Source: UBA10518 sp022837185 (GTDB lineage Bacteria; Desulfobacterota; Desulfobulbia; Desulfobulbales; Desulfobulbaceae). Taken from it: 64,000 nt of DNA. Position 1 is the first letter of the stretch, and every line of letters starts with the position of its first letter. The stretch covers positions 1 through 64,000 of the forward strand of contig JAVEQK010000015.1 in NCBI GenBank assembly GCA_034007705.1, in the 5' to 3' direction. A model generated the notes under the pieces. It saw only the letters and a list, made by a program, of their open reading frames with translations, made no database searches and was not told where the DNA came from. Positions 24,601 to 35,047 of this stretch are shown here, piece by piece. The translations under genes were made by a program, and so were the position numbers.

Positions 24601-26274
24601 GTTACCGCCATGGTCGCCAATGCCCGCCACTGCAAGCCGGGCACGACCCTCATCTCGCCCGCCAACCACCATGATATTTATTCCATCGAAGACCTGGCCC
24701 AGATCATCACGGAACTGAAAACCGCCAACCCCGCCGCCAAAGTGTCTGTCAAAATCCCGGTGACCAGCGGGGTCGGCACCATTGCCGTCGGCATTGCCAA
24801 GGCCGGGGCCGATATTGTCAACCTGAGCGGTTTCGAGGGAGGGACCGGCGCCGCCCGAGAACACGCCAAGCGCTATGTCGGACTGCCCGTGGAAATCGGA
24901 ATAAGCGAGGCGCACCGGGCCCTGCTGGAGGCAGGCCTGCGCCCGGAGGTGGAAATCTGGGCCGACGGCGGCATCCGGAGCGGCGCCGAGGTGGTGAAAA
25001 TGATCCTCCTGGGAGCGAACCGGGTCGGCCTTGGCACCGCGGCCCTGATGGGCATCGGCTGCATCAGCTGCCGCCGCTGCCACCTGGACCGCTGCCCGCG
25101 CGGGATTTCCACCCAGCTTGGCACCAGTCTGGAGGCCGAAGCCAGGGGCGTCAAGGGATTTAAGCCCCGGGACATGGAGGTCGAGGCCGAGAACCTGACC
25201 CGGCTGCTCAAGGCCATGGGTGACGAGATTCGACACCGCCTGGCGGAAATGGGCCAATCCGCCCTGCAGGACCTGGTCGGCCGCACTGATCTGCTGCTGC
25301 AAACCAGGCTGACGGAGCGCCTTGATGTGCGCCAGATCCTCGCGCCGCCCGCCGTGCCGGCCAGGGCCGGCGACGGAACCCGCCCCTGGGTCCTGCATAA
25401 GCCGCTGAACTATTTGACCAGACTCATCTCCGACCTGACCATGGCGCGGTTCGACCAGGGCGACAGGGAAGTCCACTTTGCCGAGGAACAGGTGCGGAGC
25501 ACCGACCGGGCCATCGGCACCTACCTCGCCGGCGCCATGGTCAGGCAATACGGCAATGCCCCCGGATTGAAGGCCCACCTGCGTCTGGGGTCCTCGGTGC
25601 CGGGCAACGGACTGTTCGCGTTCAACACCCACGCCGTCAACGGCGTTGTGGAAGGCGGCTCCCAGGACGGGGCCGGCAAAGGGAGCGCCGGCGGATCGCT
25701 GAGCGTTCTCAAGGGGAAAAATCTCCTGGGCCGGCTGATCGACGGTTCAACCGGCAAAAGTTTCGCCTACGGGGCGACAGGAGGATTGTTCATGGTCCAG
25801 AACCTGGCCGATTCCAGGGCCTGTATCCGCATGTCCGGCGCCGAAGTTGTGTTCGGGGCCCGAATTACGGCACCGGTGGATGACAGCCGGGGGAATATCG
25901 CGGCCAGGGCCCACCTCAAAGGCTTTGCCTTTGAATATATGACCGGCGGCCTCGCGGTGGTGCTGGGTGATCCGGGACCATGGATCTGCGCCGGCATGAC
26001 CGACGGAGTGATCTATCAATGCCTCTATCCCGAATACAATTTCGACCGGCAGGCCCTCAAGCGCCGGCTGGCCAGGGGCGCCGATGTCAGCATCAGGGCG
26101 GTTTCCGGGAAAGGTCTGGAAGATATCCGCAGGCTGCTCGAACGTTATATCGTCGAACTGGAAAACAGTTTTCACAACGACGAGGCGCAGGCGGTGTGGG
26201 CGCTCCTGCAGGAGGCCCGCCAACGGTTTGTCATGATTATCCCCAATCCGCAGCGTCCCCCTTCGGCCGAATAA
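21700..26274 (+). CDS. gltB: Glutamate synthase large subunit
   Basis: 1524 residues, the normal GltB length. The N-terminal class II glutaminase domain would be exposed by cleavage before Cys15 (RDGC-AIVAIVD, a 14-residue propeptide). A central domain follows (ELCGYGRICSAIGLS), then the FMN-binding synthase domain (GEGGEIPDMLGRY, KPGEGGHLPGNKV, SGFEGGTGAA) and the 3Fe-4S cysteines C-x5-C-x4-C in CISCRRCHLDRCP. The C-terminal GXGXG beta-helix domain is complete (GGLAVVLGDPG). ATG 21700 is preferred to an in-frame start at 21592 because the family starts just before the Cys. Converts glutamine plus 2-oxoglutarate to glutamate. No small subunit gltD is adjacent, so the electron donor is encoded elsewhere. 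Confidence 0.96.
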   Translation: MNTDAFLEPRERDGCAIVAIVDKRGRSTHANIARTIESLQQMGHRSGDIHGEGDGCGIATDIPREIWARRLQGVDLSPHLADSRTFFVGHFLIPAVHTAQAPAIIDRVKALFAASGAELLCETRDSARECELGPRARSAAPLFWQAAGIVARENRRDAARRLFLLQTDIERQVPEIHIASLSLDSAVYKLQGIPDLLPRYYPELRDENMRSVMTLGHSRYSTNTLPTVMLSQPFSIICHNGEINTVDRLRDCGRALGISPVPGGSDSQALNRVIEGLINMHNLDILEAMETVFPAIHSEAARYAPELREVYSFYRWFFPCSAQGPAAVIARHEDICLGSVDALGLRPLWLVESDYDFLLSSEKGVVDLKRTITDPRPLAPGEKIAIVSGRGRNAEILDYGSYQQRLLHLQQTRQSREKFLPSCFSPLPGASSATTEKGADAGLPWHGSNSEILPRDAKILGAFGWQKYDLMIREKVAREGREVIGSLGHTGPLAPFVPQALPNAADYFKENVAVVTNPAIDREREAEHFSTHVILGSRPHIGGHGKTPPIGLELGSPLLLGGHVLATAAEEEEQRALAGRFNTMTIDDVLAYFTGQWRDPDRIRLLDATFHLDEGLAPALESLKAEACRAVENGALLLVVDDSRTFREQRVYIDPALAAASLHEELIRREMRRKASIVIRSAAIRNLHDIMILLGFGADAVNPYLLWQVSADYADDDHPWTEILTNTLAVLQKGMEKVMSTMGIHELCGYGRICSAIGLSAELAGIFKSPCFCISDTVGLSLTELERLARLRYARAAGEKEVRIFGEADRNPRVGKILRSAAVGKTGYLEMMEELERIEADLPTGIRHLLDLKKADSAKQLTMEQVDISIGGHSMPLLIAAMSFGSQGENSFRTYAEAAKRANIICINGEGGEIPDMLGRYRKNRGQQVASGRFGVSMEFLNSADYLEIKIGQGAKPGEGGHLPGNKVTAMVANARHCKPGTTLISPANHHDIYSIEDLAQIITELKTANPAAKVSVKIPVTSGVGTIAVGIAKAGADIVNLSGFEGGTGAAREHAKRYVGLPVEIGISEAHRALLEAGLRPEVEIWADGGIRSGAEVVKMILLGANRVGLGTAALMGIGCISCRRCHLDRCPRGISTQLGTSLEAEARGVKGFKPRDMEVEAENLTRLLKAMGDEIRHRLAEMGQSALQDLVGRTDLLLQTRLTERLDVRQILAPPAVPARAGDGTRPWVLHKPLNYLTRLISDLTMARFDQGDREVHFAEEQVRSTDRAIGTYLAGAMVRQYGNAPGLKAHLRLGSSVPGNGLFAFNTHAVNGVVEGGSQDGAGKGSAGGSLSVLKGKNLLGRLIDGSTGKSFAYGATGGLFMVQNLADSRACIRMSGAEVVFGARITAPVDDSRGNIAARAHLKGFAFEYMTGGLAVVLGDPGPWICAGMTDGVIYQCLYPEYNFDRQALKRRLARGADVSIRAVSGKGLEDIRRLLERYIVELENSFHNDEAQAVWALLQEARQRFVMIIPNPQRPPSAE

Positions 26275-26332
26275 CCCCACCGGATGGACCGCCCTCAGCC
26301 CGGGAGGCCATGCTGCCCTGGCTGACCGATGG

Positions 26333-26848
26333 TTATTTTTCGGTCCCAATGCCTCCCCCGTCGTCCGGATCAGACCATTTTGACTGGTCCAGCCATTTCC
26401 GCGGCTCCTCCTGCGAAACGAACTCGATGATCTGGTCCATGATCCGCAGGTGTTTGTCTTCCTCGTCGGCCAACTGCAAAAATATTCGCTGACTCATGCC
26501 ATCCAGTTGACCGGCCTTCTCCAGATAAAAGTTTCTGCAGTGCATCTCGTAGTCACGCATTCCGACAAAACCGTCGAGCCCGTCGGTGCTGTCGAGGTTC
26601 TGTTCTCCATCCATTTTCCCCATCTCCCGGAAGACTGATTTGACCTCCCCCAGGATGCCGGTCGGTTCAAGATACATGTTGCCCAACTGCCTTTTGAGCT
26701 GCTCAACCGCCTTGCAATGCTTGATTTCCTCAACCGCCAGCAGAAAGAATATTTTTTTCAGTCCCTCCGAAGTACTGCGCTCCGCGATACGCCGATACCA
26801 ATTCTCGCCATCCTGTTCCATCCGTATTGCATAATCGAAAACATCCAT
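26333..26848 (-). CDS. Ferritin-like (rubrerythrin-type) diiron protein
   Basis: 171 residues, nearly all helix. It carries two ExxH-type diiron half-sites (AVEEIKHCKAVEQLK and LADEEDKHLRIMDQII) plus the first-helix glutamate (RMEQDGENWYRRIAE) and a Tyr-rich YEMHCRNFYLEKA helix. The C-terminal rubredoxin domain of true rubrerythrins is absent. ATG 26848 follows GGGAGAAAAGT; the longer frame upstream is not supported. Members reduce peroxide or store iron. It is convergent with gltB and divergent from the receiver gene. Confidence 0.88.
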   Translation of the reverse strand: MDVFDYAIRMEQDGENWYRRIAERSTSEGLKKIFFLLAVEEIKHCKAVEQLKRQLGNMYLEPTGILGEVKSVFREMGKMDGEQNLDSTDGLDGFVGMRDYEMHCRNFYLEKAGQLDGMSQRIFLQLADEEDKHLRIMDQIIEFVSQEEPRKWLDQSKWSDPDDGGGIGTEK

Positions 26849-27392
26849 ACTTTTCTCCCGAAACTTCACTCCTGCTGCCCGTTCCGCCGGCCTCCACCCT
26901 TTCTCCCGCATCCGAATCGGCGCAAGACAGGAACTGACAGGACCACTTTTGCTCCGTGACCTGATCACCGCTATCCTGTTGCAGGCATTCAGGGAAGAAA
27001 CCTCTGTTTCCCCTCGGCAGCAGGTACCGCCAATTTCTGCAAATACGTTGCCAGGTGGAACAGGGGGAAGAATTTTTACTCCTTCTTTTCCACTCTCGGT
27101 GGAGAGCGAATATGCCCGGGCCCGCTCTGTTTCCGGAACGCCCCGGCCCGCCGGATCCGATGTCATTTTTCCATCCCCCCCAACAGGGATCCATCCTCCA
27201 GACGGCAGTTGATTCCTGTTATGCCGGACAATTCCGATGCATTCGGAAAATGTTGCCGGCGCTCCTCAACCCGGCGGCAGGAGATAAAATCAGCCCTGAA
27301 TCGAGTTGGGTGTTTTATTTTTGCCGACATGCTGATATATTGACAGGATCGACGACAAATCAGGTGAATATTCAACCAAAGGCTTGGATTTC
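26849..27392. other. Divergent intergenic region
   Basis: 544 bp between the ferritin-like gene (minus) and the receiver gene (plus). No supported gene. A TTGACA exists near 27339-27344 on the plus strand but without a well-spaced -10 element. Confidence 0.45.
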
Positions 27393-28031
27393 ATGGACCA
27401 GCTATCTGTGCTTATTGTAGAGGACAATCCCGGAGATGTTCTGCTCATCAGGGAATATCTGTCCGACAGACAGGACGCCCGTTATGACATCACCGAGGTC
27501 GATACCCTTGAAGCGGCCATCGACCTGATAACGAACAGGGAATTCGACGTCATACTGCTCGACCTGACCCTGCCTGATTCCATGGGGCTCGACACTGTCC
27601 GCACCGTGATGACGATTTCTCCCGATACCGCGGTCATTGTTCTTACCGGCCTGCAGGATGAGAATACAGCACTGCAGGCTGTCCGATACGGTGCGCAGGA
27701 TTACCTCGAAAAACAGTTTCTTGCCCCTGCCATGCTCTACAAATCAATAATCTATGCCATTGAACGTAAACGGGCCATGCAGGAAAAGGAAGACCTGCTC
27801 AATGACCTCACCAAGGCGCTGGAGAAGATTGAAACACTGGAAGGGATTCTGCCCGTTTGCGTCAGCTGCAGAAAAATTCTGGATGAGAATCAGGAATGGC
27901 ACAGCCTCGAGGAGTATATCCTCCATCGCTCGGACGCCGAAGTGGTGCAGCTTGTCTGTCCAGCCTGCATGCGCGAGCTGGAGCAAAACGAGAACCCTGA
28001 CCGGACCCGGCCGCCGGCCGTTTCACCATGA
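27393..28031 (+). CDS. Receiver protein with C-terminal CxxC/CxxC module
   Basis: 212 residues. Receiver domain (1-125) with acidic pocket and phospho-acceptor Asp57 (VILLDLTLPD); the usual KP after the switch lysine is replaced by KQ (YLEKQF). A coiled linker is followed by LPVCVSCRKILDENQEW and LVCPACMREL, a paired CxxC module seen after receiver and PAS domains in Deltaproteobacteria, probably zinc-binding or redox-active. No DNA-binding domain, so output is likely by protein contact. ATG 27393 has AAAGG upstream; an in-frame TTG lies three codons before. Stands alone, next to a cold-shock gene facing it. Confidence 0.88.
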   Translation: MDQLSVLIVEDNPGDVLLIREYLSDRQDARYDITEVDTLEAAIDLITNREFDVILLDLTLPDSMGLDTVRTVMTISPDTAVIVLTGLQDENTALQAVRYGAQDYLEKQFLAPAMLYKSIIYAIERKRAMQEKEDLLNDLTKALEKIETLEGILPVCVSCRKILDENQEWHSLEEYILHRSDAEVVQLVCPACMRELEQNENPDRTRPPAVSP

Positions 28032-28080
28032 ACAGACGTTCCTGAAGGAGCAGATCTCCCCCTCGGGCTAAAAAAAACAA

Positions 28081-28105
28081 AAAACCCCGCCTGAAGCGGG
28101 GTTTT
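28081..28105. terminator. Bidirectional terminator
   Basis: AAAACCCCGC (28081-28090) pairs with GCGGGGTTTT (28096-28105) around a 5-nt loop, with A/T tracts on both sides. It can end the receiver gene on the plus strand and the cold-shock gene on the minus strand, where the following tract is rich in T. Confidence 0.92.
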
Positions 28106-28127
28106 CGATTTGAACAAAACAACTGGT

Positions 28128-28328
28128 TTAAATGACCACAACGTTTTCCGCGGCCGGTCCCTTCTTTCCCTCGACCACATCAAACCTGACCCGCTCTCCT
28201 TCCTGCAAGGTGCGAAAGCCCTTGGCCTGGATGGCAGTATGATGCACGAATACATCCTGCCCGCCATCCTGCTCGATAAAGCCGAATCCCTTTGATTCAT
28301 TAAACCATTTTACTGTTCCTTCTGACAT
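28128..28328 (-). CDS. Cold-shock protein
   Basis: 66 residues with the cold-shock OB-fold motifs KWFNESKGFGFIEQ (RNP1) and DVFVHH (RNP2), the normal size for a single-domain Csp. ATG 28328 follows GGAGTTGT; the longer upstream frame to 28559 is the untranslated leader. Binds single-stranded RNA/DNA as a chaperone. Ends 23 nt before the shared terminator. Confidence 0.97.
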   Translation of the reverse strand: MSEGTVKWFNESKGFGFIEQDGGQDVFVHHTAIQAKGFRTLQEGERVRFDVVEGKKGPAAENVVVI

Positions 28329-29086
28329 GTGTACAACTCCTTGCTTCTTGGTTTCTCCAGGAAACCGTGGTGAATAATACCGGATTTCATTCCCGATGGA
28401 ATCCGGCTGCGGTCCGGCTGTCAGACCGCTTGGTCCAATTTTGAAACGATGTGGTTCATCTATCCGTCCGGGCAGATCAAGTGGTTGATCTCTTCCCCTG
28501 CGGTCCGCAACCTGCTGCTCGATTATTCCGCCCCGGGAAAATGCGGCGGGCAGGATCAAATGAGTAAGTGATCAGCAAACTTCTCGACCTGGAGGCAAAC
28601 GGGAAAAAGGAAGGCTCATGGGGGAAGTGACTGCTTTAACTTAACTATTCATCCGATACGGATTTTTTACCATCGACAAGGCCCCGGTGTCAATACAATT
28701 TCACCGAAGATTTCTTCTGCTTCCTCTGTAACGGCTTGATTTTCCGTGAAATGAAGGACAACTTCAAGCCCAGGGCTGCTCAAGATACATTCCGGCGATA
28801 CCGGTCCTGATCCCTGCCTGCCGGTCCTTTGCCGGCTCAGTTTTTTTTATCTTCATGTTATAATTGAATGACGATTGGCAGAATGTTCTTTTATATTCAC
28901 ATTTGCCGTATATACCTGAATTATAATTTTCTTCACTCGGAGATTCGATCGTAATCCAAAAGAGTTATTCAACATTGACCACCCGCGGAAAAAAAGAGCG
29001 GGTACTCACTATATGATAACCCCATCATGATATAATGTGAAAAGATTGAATGACGACAAGTTAAAAGAAACGGAAGAGATGGGGTG
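28329..29086. other. Low-GC intergenic region with csp leader and two small hairpins
   Basis: 758 bp. The part next to 28329 is the long leader usual for csp genes. On the plus strand ATCCG-ATA-CGGAT followed by TTTTT (28651-28668) and GCCGG-N7-CCGGC followed by TTTTTTTT (about 28826-28850) look like terminators, so a small RNA of unknown nature could end there. A minus-strand reading frame between about 28680 and 28815 looks partly coding but has no start and no family match; it may be a gene remnant. Confidence 0.4.
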
Positions 29087-29419
29087 ATGAACGCCGAGGA
29101 CTTTAATCGCATGCTCAGGGATTGCTGGGAATCCATCGCCTACGTCGCCTTTGACGGCTTCCAGAAAATGGGGCGGGGTGTGGTCGATCCGCTGAAGGAA
29201 GATCTTCCTCTGGAGCACTGCTATATCGTCTTCCGGGAGGGGGAGCCCGACCAGAGGACATCGCGGCTGGTCGTCGAGTACGATCCTGTCTGGGAGGTGC
29301 TGGTCCAGTACGTGCAGCCTGAAGGAGGCCCGGTGACTTTGCGTATCCGGGCCTGCGCCGGCCAGCGAAATCCCTGGCAGGTATGGATAGGCGCCAGGAC
29401 GCAGGACGGCAGGGGCTGA
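29087..29419 (+). CDS. Hypothetical protein
   Basis: 110 residues, ATG preceded by a purine-rich GAAGAGATGGGG. The sequence is balanced and looks like a real small globular protein (NRMLRDCWESIAYVAFDGFQKMGRG, RLVVEYDPVWEVLVQYVQPEG). No recognised motif, signal or membrane segment. Flanked by low-GC non-coding DNA upstream and the THUMP gene facing it downstream. Confidence 0.65.
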   Translation: MNAEDFNRMLRDCWESIAYVAFDGFQKMGRGVVDPLKEDLPLEHCYIVFREGEPDQRTSRLVVEYDPVWEVLVQYVQPEGGPVTLRIRACAGQRNPWQVWIGARTQDGRG

Positions 29420-29509
29420 CCGGTCCCCGGAGGGGTCTTCCGCCCGGGGGTGTTTCGCTGCATGGTCTGCGCGGTCGGGCAGATTGCCGGGGCCGGTCCG
29501 CCGCCCCTT

Positions 29510-30049
29510 TCAGTCCAGCCCCAGCAGAGGATAGCGCGCCAGCTCAGCCCTGGTCCAGAGGGACAAGCCGGCCCGCTGGCCGATGGTTTCAATGGCGATG
29601 ATCATATCCGGATCGGCAAAGTCGATACTGCCCGTGCTCTGCATCCCGTCCAGTTCCTCCAGCAGGAACCCGTCCAGAAGCCTTTCCTCCTCCAGACTGG
29701 AGAGCCGCCCCTTAAATCCGCGGCGGTGCATGCGGACATGGAATCGCCTGCCGCCCAGCCGGGCCGCCCACCCGCCCAGGACTTTTTTCGCCTTTTGCTC
29801 GAAATCTTCGGGTGACTGAAAATTGAACCCATGCAGAGCGGGAACAACCCGCGCCAGAACGCCGAGCAGCCCGGGATCGGACGAAATCCTTTCCCGCAGC
29901 GACTCCATGAAGAGAAGCGGATCGGCAACCTTCATGACCGCGACATTGAAATATTCCGTCCTGGCAGCATCCCCGTATTCCCGGAGAACATCCAGGGCAG
30001 CGGCCAGGTTCCGTTCATGGACGGTGACCACGACGTTCCAGTCATTCAT
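29510..30049 (-). CDS. THUMP domain-containing RNA-binding protein
   Basis: 179 residues, the whole protein being a THUMP-type unit: WNVVVTVHERN at the N-terminus, VARVVPALHGFNF, and the hallmark FHVRMHRRGFKGRLSSLEEERLLDGFLL, then IAIETIGQRAGLSLW. THUMP domains bind tRNA acceptor ends in tRNA-modifying enzymes; no catalytic domain is attached here, so it may be a partner subunit. ATG follows GGAGAATATCC. It overlaps the end of the CDF exporter by 8 nt, so the two are co-transcribed. Confidence 0.88.
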   Translation of the reverse strand: MNDWNVVVTVHERNLAAALDVLREYGDAARTEYFNVAVMKVADPLLFMESLRERISSDPGLLGVLARVVPALHGFNFQSPEDFEQKAKKVLGGWAARLGGRRFHVRMHRRGFKGRLSSLEEERLLDGFLLEELDGMQSTGSIDFADPDMIIAIETIGQRAGLSLWTRAELARYPLLGLD

Positions 30050-31004
30050 GGATATTCTCCTGGATTGCGCACGTCCGGCCCTGCGGATTGATCCGGCAGG
30101 CCGTGCTGACCCGGTTGTCCCTTATTTTATGGCTTTCCTCTATCTGGATGGTGGCATGGTCGATGTCAAACTTCCGGTGCAGGCTTTCGATGATGCTCTC
30201 CAGCAGTTCTTTCTGCCGGGCGAAGCCGTCGGCAACAACCACGTGGGCGGAGACGGCCTCCTGGCCGCTGACGATGGACCAGATGTGGAGATCGTACAGG
30301 CAGCACACCCCTTCGTGATCCAGGATCGCCTCCTCGACTTCCCGGTAATTAATATGGGGCGGCACTCCAAGGAGCAAAATATGCACGGCATCGCGAATGA
30401 TTCCCCAGGAACTCCAGAGGATCAGTCCGCATATGGCCAGGCTGACCAGCGGATCAATCAGGGTCCAGCCCGTCATCAGGATGACCAGACCGGCTGCCAA
30501 CACTCCCACTGACCCGAGGGAGTCGGCCATGACATGCAGGAACGCGCCGCGGATATTGATGTTTTCCTCTTTGTGGGCGTGCAGCAGACGGATGGCAATC
30601 AGGTTGACGATCAGGCCCACCACCGCCACCGCCATCATGCCGGTTGCCTGCACCTCCTGGGGCGACCGCAAACGCAGGTACGCTTCATGCAGAATGACTC
30701 CGACGATCGCCCACAGGGCCAGGCCGTTGAACAGGGCGGCCAGGATTTCGAAGCGGCGGTAGCCGAAGGTCTTGGTGGGCGAAGGAGGTTTTTCGCCGAT
30801 TTTGAGCGCCACCAGGCTGAGCGCCAGGGCCCCGGCATCGGTGAGCATATGGCCGGCGTCGGAAAGCAGGGCCAGGGAATTGGTCAGCCATCCCCCGACG
30901 GCCTCGATGACCATGAACGAGGAAATGATGAGGAAGGAGAGAAAAAGACTCCGGCGGGATTCCCTGTGGTGGTGATGACGGTGATGGTCAGATTCGTGTT
31001 CCAT
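30042..31004 (-). CDS. Cation diffusion facilitator (zinc exporter, CzcD/ZitB-like)
   Basis: 320 residues. A His-rich N-terminus (HHRHHHH), six transmembrane helices, and the zinc-type transport site HxxxD in TM2 (HMLTD) and TM5 (HVMAD). The cytoplasmic C-terminal domain has LYDLHIWSIVSGQEAVSAHVVV, typical of CDF dimer domains. Exchanges Zn2+ (possibly Cd2+/Co2+) for protons. The start lacks a strong ribosome site. First gene of a two-gene operon with the THUMP protein, divergent from the copper ATPase. Confidence 0.94.
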   Translation of the reverse strand: MEHESDHHRHHHHRESRRSLFLSFLIISSFMVIEAVGGWLTNSLALLSDAGHMLTDAGALALSLVALKIGEKPPSPTKTFGYRRFEILAALFNGLALWAIVGVILHEAYLRLRSPQEVQATGMMAVAVVGLIVNLIAIRLLHAHKEENINIRGAFLHVMADSLGSVGVLAAGLVILMTGWTLIDPLVSLAICGLILWSSWGIIRDAVHILLLGVPPHINYREVEEAILDHEGVCCLYDLHIWSIVSGQEAVSAHVVVADGFARQKELLESIIESLHRKFDIDHATIQIEESHKIRDNRVSTACRINPQGRTCAIQENIHE

Positions 31005-31256
31005 TAGTTAAATCCTTGTCCGGAATCCTGTGAAAAACTCCGCCGTGGTTACTGATACTAATTATGAACCCGCCACTCCCTTGTCAAAGAAAAAGAGTGG
31101 TGCAGCAGCCCCCGCCCGGGCAGATACCCTTCATTTTCCTCCCAGCCCTTGACCTGGTTCGCTTTGTGCATAACAAGAAACGGGAATGCCGGGTTCCCGA
31201 CGAAGCGGGAAAATACCTTGAAATAATTCCGTCCATGCCCACAGGGAGCGAGACAA

Positions 31257-33686
<2,430 letters not shown>

Positions 33687-33857
33687 CATGGAACCGTCGG
33701 CAGGATTGCCATACAGGCCCGGGCAGGTTGGCATGGTTATTGTAAGAGCAATGAGCAGGGGCGGTGCGGTTCATCGGTGCTTTTCCGGACGCGAAGCGCA
33801 CCTGCTGCACGAAACTGCACCCGTCCTTGTCCATATCAACGATAAAGGAGGCGACAT

Positions 33858-34394
33858 ATGAAAAAAACAATGTATTTACCAATGGTATTGTTCGTTGTTC
33901 TGATCACTGCCTGGGGCGCCCAGGCCCAGATGATGGGGGGCGGAGGCGGCCGGGGCATGATGGGGGAACCGGGCAATCAGCCCGGGACCTTGCCCCAGGC
34001 GCAGGAGGAGGAATCATTCATGATGCATCCGGGCATGATGGGCTGTTACGGCATGGGACCCGGCATGATGGGCGGCTACGGCATGGGGCCCGGCATGATG
34101 GGCGGCTACGGCATGGGGCCCGGCATGATGGGCGGCTACGGCATGGGACCCATGAAGCGGCACATGATGGAGGAATATTGGGGCGCAGGGGGCACAAAGC
34201 CGTTCCGGTCGCCTGAGCAGTACGAGACATTTCTGGACGCCACCAGGGACATGCGCAAGAAGATGCACGATTTGCGCTTTGAATACGGTGAGATGATGCG
34301 CAATCCGGCGACAACCATGGGCGATCTGAAAAAGAAGGAAGAGGAGATGACGGAACTGCGGCGGAAAATCATGGAACAGGCCGTGCAGGAATAA
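33858..34394 (+). CDS. Met-rich periplasmic metal-binding protein (ZraP/Spy-like tail)
   Basis: 178 residues with a signal peptide (1-23). The mature part has four tandem ten-residue repeats of GMMGGYGMGP type (about residues 59-98) and about 30 methionines, well suited to bind Cu(I)/Ag(I). The C-terminal helical part (about 115-178, RSPEQYETFLDATRDMRKKMHDL) resembles the ZraP/Spy/CpxP chaperone helices. Ribosome site AAAGGAGG. Follows the copper ATPase and probably buffers periplasmic copper. Confidence 0.85.
   Translation: MKKTMYLPMVLFVVLITAWGAQAQMMGGGGGRGMMGEPGNQPGTLPQAQEEESFMMHPGMMGCYGMGPGMMGGYGMGPGMMGGYGMGPGMMGGYGMGPMKRHMMEEYWGAGGTKPFRSPEQYETFLDATRDMRKKMHDLRFEYGEMMRNPATTMGDLKKKEEEMTELRRKIMEQAVQE
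34032..34151 (+). repeat. Four tandem 30-bp repeats inside the Met-rich gene
   Basis: Four contiguous units of GGCATGATGGGC-GGCTACGGCATGGGGCCC type, the middle two identical and the outer two slightly diverged. Such a repeat can change copy number by slippage, altering Met-rich tract length in frame. Confidence 0.92.
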
Positions 34395-34399
34395 TCGGC

Positions 34400-34426
34400 C
34401 GGGGCAAACGGCTGCCCCGATGTTTT
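34400..34426 (+). terminator. Hairpin terminator after the Met-rich gene
   Basis: CGGGGCA (34400-34406) pairs with TGCCCCG (34413-34419), followed by ATGTTTT, 6 nt after the stop codon. Confidence 0.7.
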
Positions 34427-35047
34427 CAGCACGGCAGGTGGCGCCGCAGCCATCGGCTCAATACAGACCCGGCAGAGATGTGATTACCACCGCGGCTCTC
34501 TCAGTCCCCGTCCCGATACGGGTGGAAACCCTGAGCTTTCGTGGTAATCACATTCCTCTGCCGATGCAGAAAAGCAGCTCCTCTCACCAACTTTGAGCCG
34601 GAATCCCGGCCAACTCCCGCAAACCTCGTCAACCCCTTCCCGTCCGGCCTCATCGGACAAATCCTGCTGGACAGGACCCGCAGACTCTTTTCCGGCCCGT
34701 GAACAGAAGACCTCCTTGTGAGCTCTCCCTCCCTAAAAACCCGTCATTCTTTCAACATAAAATTGAATTACTTATTTTTCTATTTTTCGGCATGATTTTT
34801 TCATATGGCTGATAACAGGATGATGTACGGTCTATTGTTATTCATATAACCGGGGACCAAAAAAACGGCGTACGCGTCATATTCTCTGCTGCTGCGGAAC
34901 AGGCGACGTTCCCGGGACGGGCAGGTTTTTCGAGGCGCTCGCGTCATGCATGTTCAGACAAAGGAGGTGAGGACCGACACGGGAAATATACTTTTTATCC
35001 GGCAACATTACCCATTCACTGCAAATTATACATAAGAGGAAGTATCA
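34427..35047. other. Non-coding region with palindromic element and AT-rich promoter zone
   Basis: No supported gene. It contains the 94-bp palindromic element (34470-34563) and, from about 34740 to 34850, an AT-rich stretch that probably holds the promoter of the DUF2202 gene. AGGAAGTATCA just before 35048 is the ribosome site. Confidence 0.5.
34470..34563. repeat. Long interrupted palindrome (possible structured RNA or MITE-like element)
   Basis: Left arm 34470-34490 (CGGCAGAGATGTGATTACCAC) and right arm 34541-34563 pair over 21 bp with only a 2-nt bulge. The 50-nt centre contains a second nested stem, CTCAG (34500-34504) with CTGAG (34531-34535), closing a loop rich in GTCCCCGTCCCGATACGGG. 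It is not a terminator (no T tract) and not a repeat array. Confidence 0.75.

Noticed and set aside
23827..25632. 601-codon minus-strand frame inside gltB
   Set aside because: Antisense shadow of conserved FMN and FeS regions.
28680..28815. Minus-strand reading frame in the low-GC gap
   Set aside because: No start codon with ribosome site and no recognised family; mentioned only as a possible remnant.
34500..34535. Single CRISPR-repeat-like sequence
   Set aside because: Only one copy, no spacers and no cas genes; the sequence is better explained as the centre of the long palindrome.
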